Below are positions 60,966 through 64,000 of a DNA stretch of 64,000 nt, piece after piece. Below the pieces are notes generated by a model. The model did not search any database, was not told the origin of the DNA, and was given only the letters and a program-made list of their open reading frames with translations. Location: assembly GCF_028595305.1 (NCBI RefSeq), contig NZ_JAQQXS010000012.1:62001-126000 (forward strand), written 5' to 3'. The translations under genes and the position numbers were made by a program. Origin of the DNA: Roseateles koreensis (GTDB lineage Bacteria; Pseudomonadota; Gammaproteobacteria; Burkholderiales; Burkholderiaceae_C). How positions within the stretch are numbered: the first letter of the stretch is position 1; each line of letters opens with the position of its first letter.

Positions 60966-62075
60966 TTGAAGAACATTTACTCATTGTTACCGCGTATCGC
61001 CCTGTGTGCAGCCTTGGCTGCCGCAGGCTTCTCCGCGCATGCGCAAGGGACCGACACGGCCCCAAGCAAGACCGCTGCGGCCAAGTCCAGCGCGAAAAAG
61101 CCGAGCGAGGGGCGCAACGCCAGTGCCAGTACGACGGTGCGCAAAGCCAAGTCGAGCGCGCAGGGCACCGAGAAGTCGGCAGTCAAGGCTGTGCGCGGTG
61201 CACGCAATGGCCGCAAGCTTGCTGCCGCAGGGGCCGGCGCCACCATCGTGGCGGCCAAGCCCACGTATGGTCAGCTTTATGGCCTGCATTCGGTGGAAGA
61301 CCCGCTGGCGCTGAAGTCCAGTGTCGCCTTGGTCTTGGATCAAGACACCAACGAAGTGCTGTTTTCCAAGAATTCCTCCGCGGTGCTGCCCATCGCTTCG
61401 ATCACCAAGCTGATGACGGCCTTGGTGGTGGTGGATGCCGGCCAGTCGATGGATGAAAAATTGACCATCACCGACGAAGACATTGACTCTGAAAAGGGCA
61501 CCCATTCGCGCTTGGTCGTCGGCACGACGCTGACCCGTGGTGAGATGATGCACCTGGCACTGATGGCGTCTGAGAATCGTGCGGCCAATGCCATGGGACG
61601 CCACTATCCCGGCGGTTTGAATGCGTTTGTGGCGGCCATGAACCAGAAGGCGCAGTCTCTGGGCATGAAGGACACGCACTACGTGGAGCCTACGGGCCTG
61701 AACAGCCACAACCAGTCCAGCGCCAAGGATTTGGCCGCGCTGGTGAAGGTGGCTCACGAGGTGCCGTTGCTTCGCGAGCTGTCCACCTCGCGTGAATATC
61801 AGGTGGCGCTGGGCCACCGGCAAGTTCAGTTCCACAGCACCAATGGGCTATTGAGCAACCCGGGCTGGGACATTGGTTTGCAGAAAACCGGTTTCATCAA
61901 TGAGGCCGGCCGTTGCCTGGTGATGCAGGCGCGCATGGCGGGTCGCAAACTCATCATGGTGTTTTTGGACTCCACGGGCAAGTATTCGCGGATCGGTGAT
62001 GCCGAGCGGGTGCGCAAGTGGATCACCAGCAACCAATTCGAGATCAATCACGCCAAGACCAAGGTTGGCGACTGA
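60966..62075 (+). CDS. pbpG: Penicillin-binding protein 7-like D-alanyl-D-alanine endopeptidase
   Basis: A 369-residue periplasmic enzyme that cleaves peptidoglycan cross-links. Start is TTG at 60966 with GGGGA upstream. A signal peptide is cleaved near HAQG (residues 24-26), followed by an Ala/Lys-rich linker to about residue 95. The active-site motifs are S-x-x-K in ASITKLMTAL near 143, S-x-N in SENRAAN near 202, and K-T-G in LQKTGFINEAG near 305. The linker is longer than in the E. coli enzyme. Confidence 0.9.
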   Translation: MKNIYSLLPRIALCAALAAAGFSAHAQGTDTAPSKTAAAKSSAKKPSEGRNASASTTVRKAKSSAQGTEKSAVKAVRGARNGRKLAAAGAGATIVAAKPTYGQLYGLHSVEDPLALKSSVALVLDQDTNEVLFSKNSSAVLPIASITKLMTALVVVDAGQSMDEKLTITDEDIDSEKGTHSRLVVGTTLTRGEMMHLALMASENRAANAMGRHYPGGLNAFVAAMNQKAQSLGMKDTHYVEPTGLNSHNQSSAKDLAALVKVAHEVPLLRELSTSREYQVALGHRQVQFHSTNGLLSNPGWDIGLQKTGFINEAGRCLVMQARMAGRKLIMVFLDSTGKYSRIGDAERVRKWITSNQFEINHAKTKVGD

Positions 62076-62100
62076 TGTGTCGCTTGGGCTTGAAACAGAA

Positions 62101-62123
62101 AAACGCGCCTCGGCGCGTTTTTT
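62101..62123 (+). terminator. Terminator after the PBP7-like gene
   Basis: AAACGCGC pairs with GCGCGTTT around CTCG and is followed by T's, 25 bp after the stop codon. It also lies downstream of the convergent IclR gene. Confidence 0.8.
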
Positions 62124-62162
62124 ACGGCCCGCTGGGGGCCTAGATTGCGTTGAGGCCGGCGC

Positions 62163-62933
62163 TCAGACGCCCCGGTAGCCCAATTCGGCAGAAATTTGGG
62201 CCGCAGTGTCTTTCAAACGGGCCAGCCAGGATTCTTCAAGACGGTCCGCCGGGGCGGAAATCGACAGGCCGGCAATCAACTTGGCCTGATCGTCATAGAT
62301 GCCCGCCGCCATGCAGCGCACCCCCAGTTCCAGCTCTTCGTCGTCTCGCGCCACGCCGCGCTGGCGCACTAGCGCCATTTCACGCTCCAGGGCCTGGATG
62401 TCGGTGAGGCTGTTTCGCGTGTGTCCGGCCAAGCCTGTGCGGGCGGCATAACTGCGAACTCGTGCGGGGTCTTCGCTGGCCAGGAACAGTTTGCCCACCG
62501 ATGTCAGATGCAGCGGCGCACGGCCACCCACAGCACGAACCACCTGCATGCCCGAGCGCTCGCTGTATGTGCGCTCGATGTAGACGATTTCGTCCCCCTG
62601 GCGAACCGACAGGTTCACAGGCTGATGGGTAAATTTGTGCAATTCGCGCATGGGCGCCAGGGCTGCATCACGCACATCCAGGCGGGCTTTGACCAGGTTT
62701 CCCAGTTCCAGCATGCGCATACCCAGTCGGTAGCTACCCGCCTCAGGCCGGTCAACCAACCGGCCCAGCGCCAGATCGTTGAGAATGCGGTGCGCAGTGG
62801 ACGGGTGCAGGCCAGTGCTGGCACTGATTTCTTTCAACGAGACAGGATCTTGATGGCTGGCCAATACGTCCAGCAGCGCAAACATGCGCTCAAGCACCTG
62901 AATCGCAGGCGTTTTGACCTCTGTATTCTTCAT
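62163..62933 (-). CDS. IclR-family transcriptional regulator
   Basis: A 256-residue regulator. The N-terminal winged HTH (PVSLKEISASTGLHPSTAHR, residues 31-50) is followed by the effector-binding domain with YRLGMRMLELGNLVKAR, GDEIVYIERTYSERSGMQVV, GRAPLHLTSVGKLFLA and GVARDDEELELGVRCMAAG, all typical of IclR proteins. The ATG at 62933 gives the usual length. It is divergent from the TIGR03790-like gene; the target pathway is unknown. Confidence 0.93.
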   Translation of the reverse strand: MKNTEVKTPAIQVLERMFALLDVLASHQDPVSLKEISASTGLHPSTAHRILNDLALGRLVDRPEAGSYRLGMRMLELGNLVKARLDVRDAALAPMRELHKFTHQPVNLSVRQGDEIVYIERTYSERSGMQVVRAVGGRAPLHLTSVGKLFLASEDPARVRSYAARTGLAGHTRNSLTDIQALEREMALVRQRGVARDDEELELGVRCMAAGIYDDQAKLIAGLSISAPADRLEESWLARLKDTAAQISAELGYRGV

Positions 62934-63080
62934 GAGCAGATTGTGCGGGAGTTTTCCTTGTTTTGCATTGCGAAAAATAGATTCGCCCCTCGATATGGTT
63001 TCGTCCATGCAACAGCGTGTGGGCCGGTTGGACTTGCGGCCCATCGCCTGGCGCTGAGTTTCATCCTCCTGGCTGCGTTG

Positions 63081-64000
63081 ATGATGGGCTTGCCCCTGTC
63101 GTTTGCCCGGGCACAGGAGCCGGTAGTGCCGGTGCCCGGTGCGGCAAGCGCTGCTCCGGTGTCCGCGTCGGCGCCCGCGCATGGCGGGGTGTTGCGCATC
63201 CAACGCCTGCAAGGGCGAATTACAGCGTCTGAACTGGGTCTGGTTGTCAATCTGGACGACCCCTATTCGGTCGCTGTAGGGGCTTACTACGCGCGCCAGC
63301 GTGGCATTCCTGACGCGCACATCGCCTATGTGCATCTGCCGGTACGCGCTAGCCTGTCGCCCAGCGAGTTTGAAGGCTTGCAGGCGCAGCTCAAGGCCAA
63401 GCTGGGTCTTGAAGTGCAAGCGCTGGCGCTGGCCTGGACCCAGCCCTATGCGGTGGCCTGCAATTCGATTACCGGGGCTTTGGCGCTTGGTTTTCAAGCG
63501 GAGTTGTGCAGCAACGGGTGCGCGGCCTCCAAGCCCTCGCCGTACCTGAGTTATGCCGGGGCCAAGCCCTTTACCGACCTGGGCTTGCGACCCTCCATGT
63601 TGCTGGCGGCACGCAGTGTACAAGCGGGGCGCGCCTTGATTGACCGGGGCATTGCGGCGGACCAAAGCTTGCCGGGTTTTGCGCCGGTCAATGCTTACTT
63701 TGTAGCAACTGCCGACGCGAATCGAAATGTGCGTGCAGCCTTGTTTCCGCCGCCCGGCAAGTTGCGGGCGCTGGGGGTCGATATGCGGCGCGAAAATCAG
63801 GCCACTTTGCCGCCCCTGCAGCGGGTGTTGATTTATCAAACCGGCTTGGCGAGTGTGCCCGGGCTTGATCAGGTGGATTGGATGCCGGGCGCTTTGGCAG
63901 ACCATCTGACCTCGTTCGGCGGGCAATTGGAGCCCAAGCCAGAGGGCGGGCAGATGAGCGCGCTTGATTGGCTGGAGTCAGGTGCAACGGCGAGTTATGG
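63081..64000 (+). CDS. TIGR03790-like exported protein, cut by the window end
   Basis: A frame open from about 63000 to the last base. It begins with a hydrophobic stretch (ALSFILLAALMMGLPLSFARAQ), an export signal, then LVVNLDDPYSVAVGAYYARQ and GIPDAHIAYVHLPVRASLSP, which match the TIGR03790 family as I recall it. Start is uncertain: ATGs at 63081 and 63084 leave only a short signal, while no ATG or GTG is in frame further upstream. A TTG at 63078 is available, or a frame break exists relative to the ATG at 63007. The 3' end lies outside the window. Confidence 0.7.
   Translation, partial: MMGLPLSFARAQEPVVPVPGAASAAPVSASAPAHGGVLRIQRLQGRITASELGLVVNLDDPYSVAVGAYYARQRGIPDAHIAYVHLPVRASLSPSEFEGLQAQLKAKLGLEVQALALAWTQPYAVACNSITGALALGFQAELCSNGCAASKPSPYLSYAGAKPFTDLGLRPSMLLAARSVQAGRALIDRGIAADQSLPGFAPVNAYFVATADANRNVRAALFPPPGKLRALGVDMRRENQATLPPLQRVLIYQTGLASVPGLDQVDWMPGALADHLTSFGGQLEPKPEGGQMSALDWLESGATASY

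Overview
The window looks like a chromosomal segment of a betaproteobacterium of the order Burkholderiales, probably Comamonadaceae-like. This rests on gene content and order rather than on a search: polA; an ilvB-ilvH-ilvC-pssA-leuA run; nadE-glnB; a sigma factor-DUF3619-DUF3106-RDD operon; and hppA next to ppa. GC content is high throughout the housekeeping parts.

Layout. Bases 1-10.8 kb are core chromosome: the 3' part of polA, a large exported glycosidase-like protein, a J-domain protein, the membrane pyrophosphatase hppA and, divergently, the soluble pyrophosphatase ppa. Bases 10.83-47.66 kb are one integrated genomic island. Bases 47.66-64 kb are core again: nadE, glnB, the sigma-factor operon, ilvB-ilvH-ilvC, pssA, two different leuA genes (the first behind a leucine-rich leader peptide and attenuator), a PBP7-like endopeptidase, an IclR regulator and a TIGR03790-like gene cut by the window end.

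The island can be delimited to the base. It splits a host gene of the GNAT/DUF482 ('peptidogalycan biosynthesis') family. The N-terminal 88 codons lie at 47.66-47.92 kb and the C-terminal 302 codons at 9.92-10.83 kb, both on the minus strand. A 7-bp direct repeat (GACATAT) marks both ends, and removing the island with one repeat copy restores a continuous 390-codon reading frame. The island carries its own complete homologue of the gene it breaks, lying tail to tail with the integrase.

Cargo from left to right: a type I restriction-modification operon (hsdM, hsdS, a gene with a HEPN-like motif plus a LOTUS domain, hsdR, a YgjP-like metallopeptidase); an H-NS protein; a Septu-like ATPase/HNH pair; a deletion scar of an SOS mutasome cassette (imuA' fused to 'dnaE2, with a LexA box kept); a four-gene candidate defence operon (HTH-dynamin-like GTPase, small Cys/coiled-coil protein, nuclease-TPR-PIN-like giant, SF2 helicase with a C-terminal nuclease-like domain); a cluster of small unknowns including tandem HAD proteins; the DUF482 homologue; and a six-gene overlapping mobilisation operon. 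That operon encodes two very large tyrosine-recombinase-like proteins, a coiled-coil protein, a small HTH protein, a RecD2-like protein without a recognisable Walker A motif, and a conventional tyrosine recombinase.

The items most likely to be new are the mobilisation module with its degenerate RecD2-like protein, the replacement copy of the interrupted target gene, and the GTPase/nuclease/helicase operon. All functional statements come from reading motifs; no database search was run.
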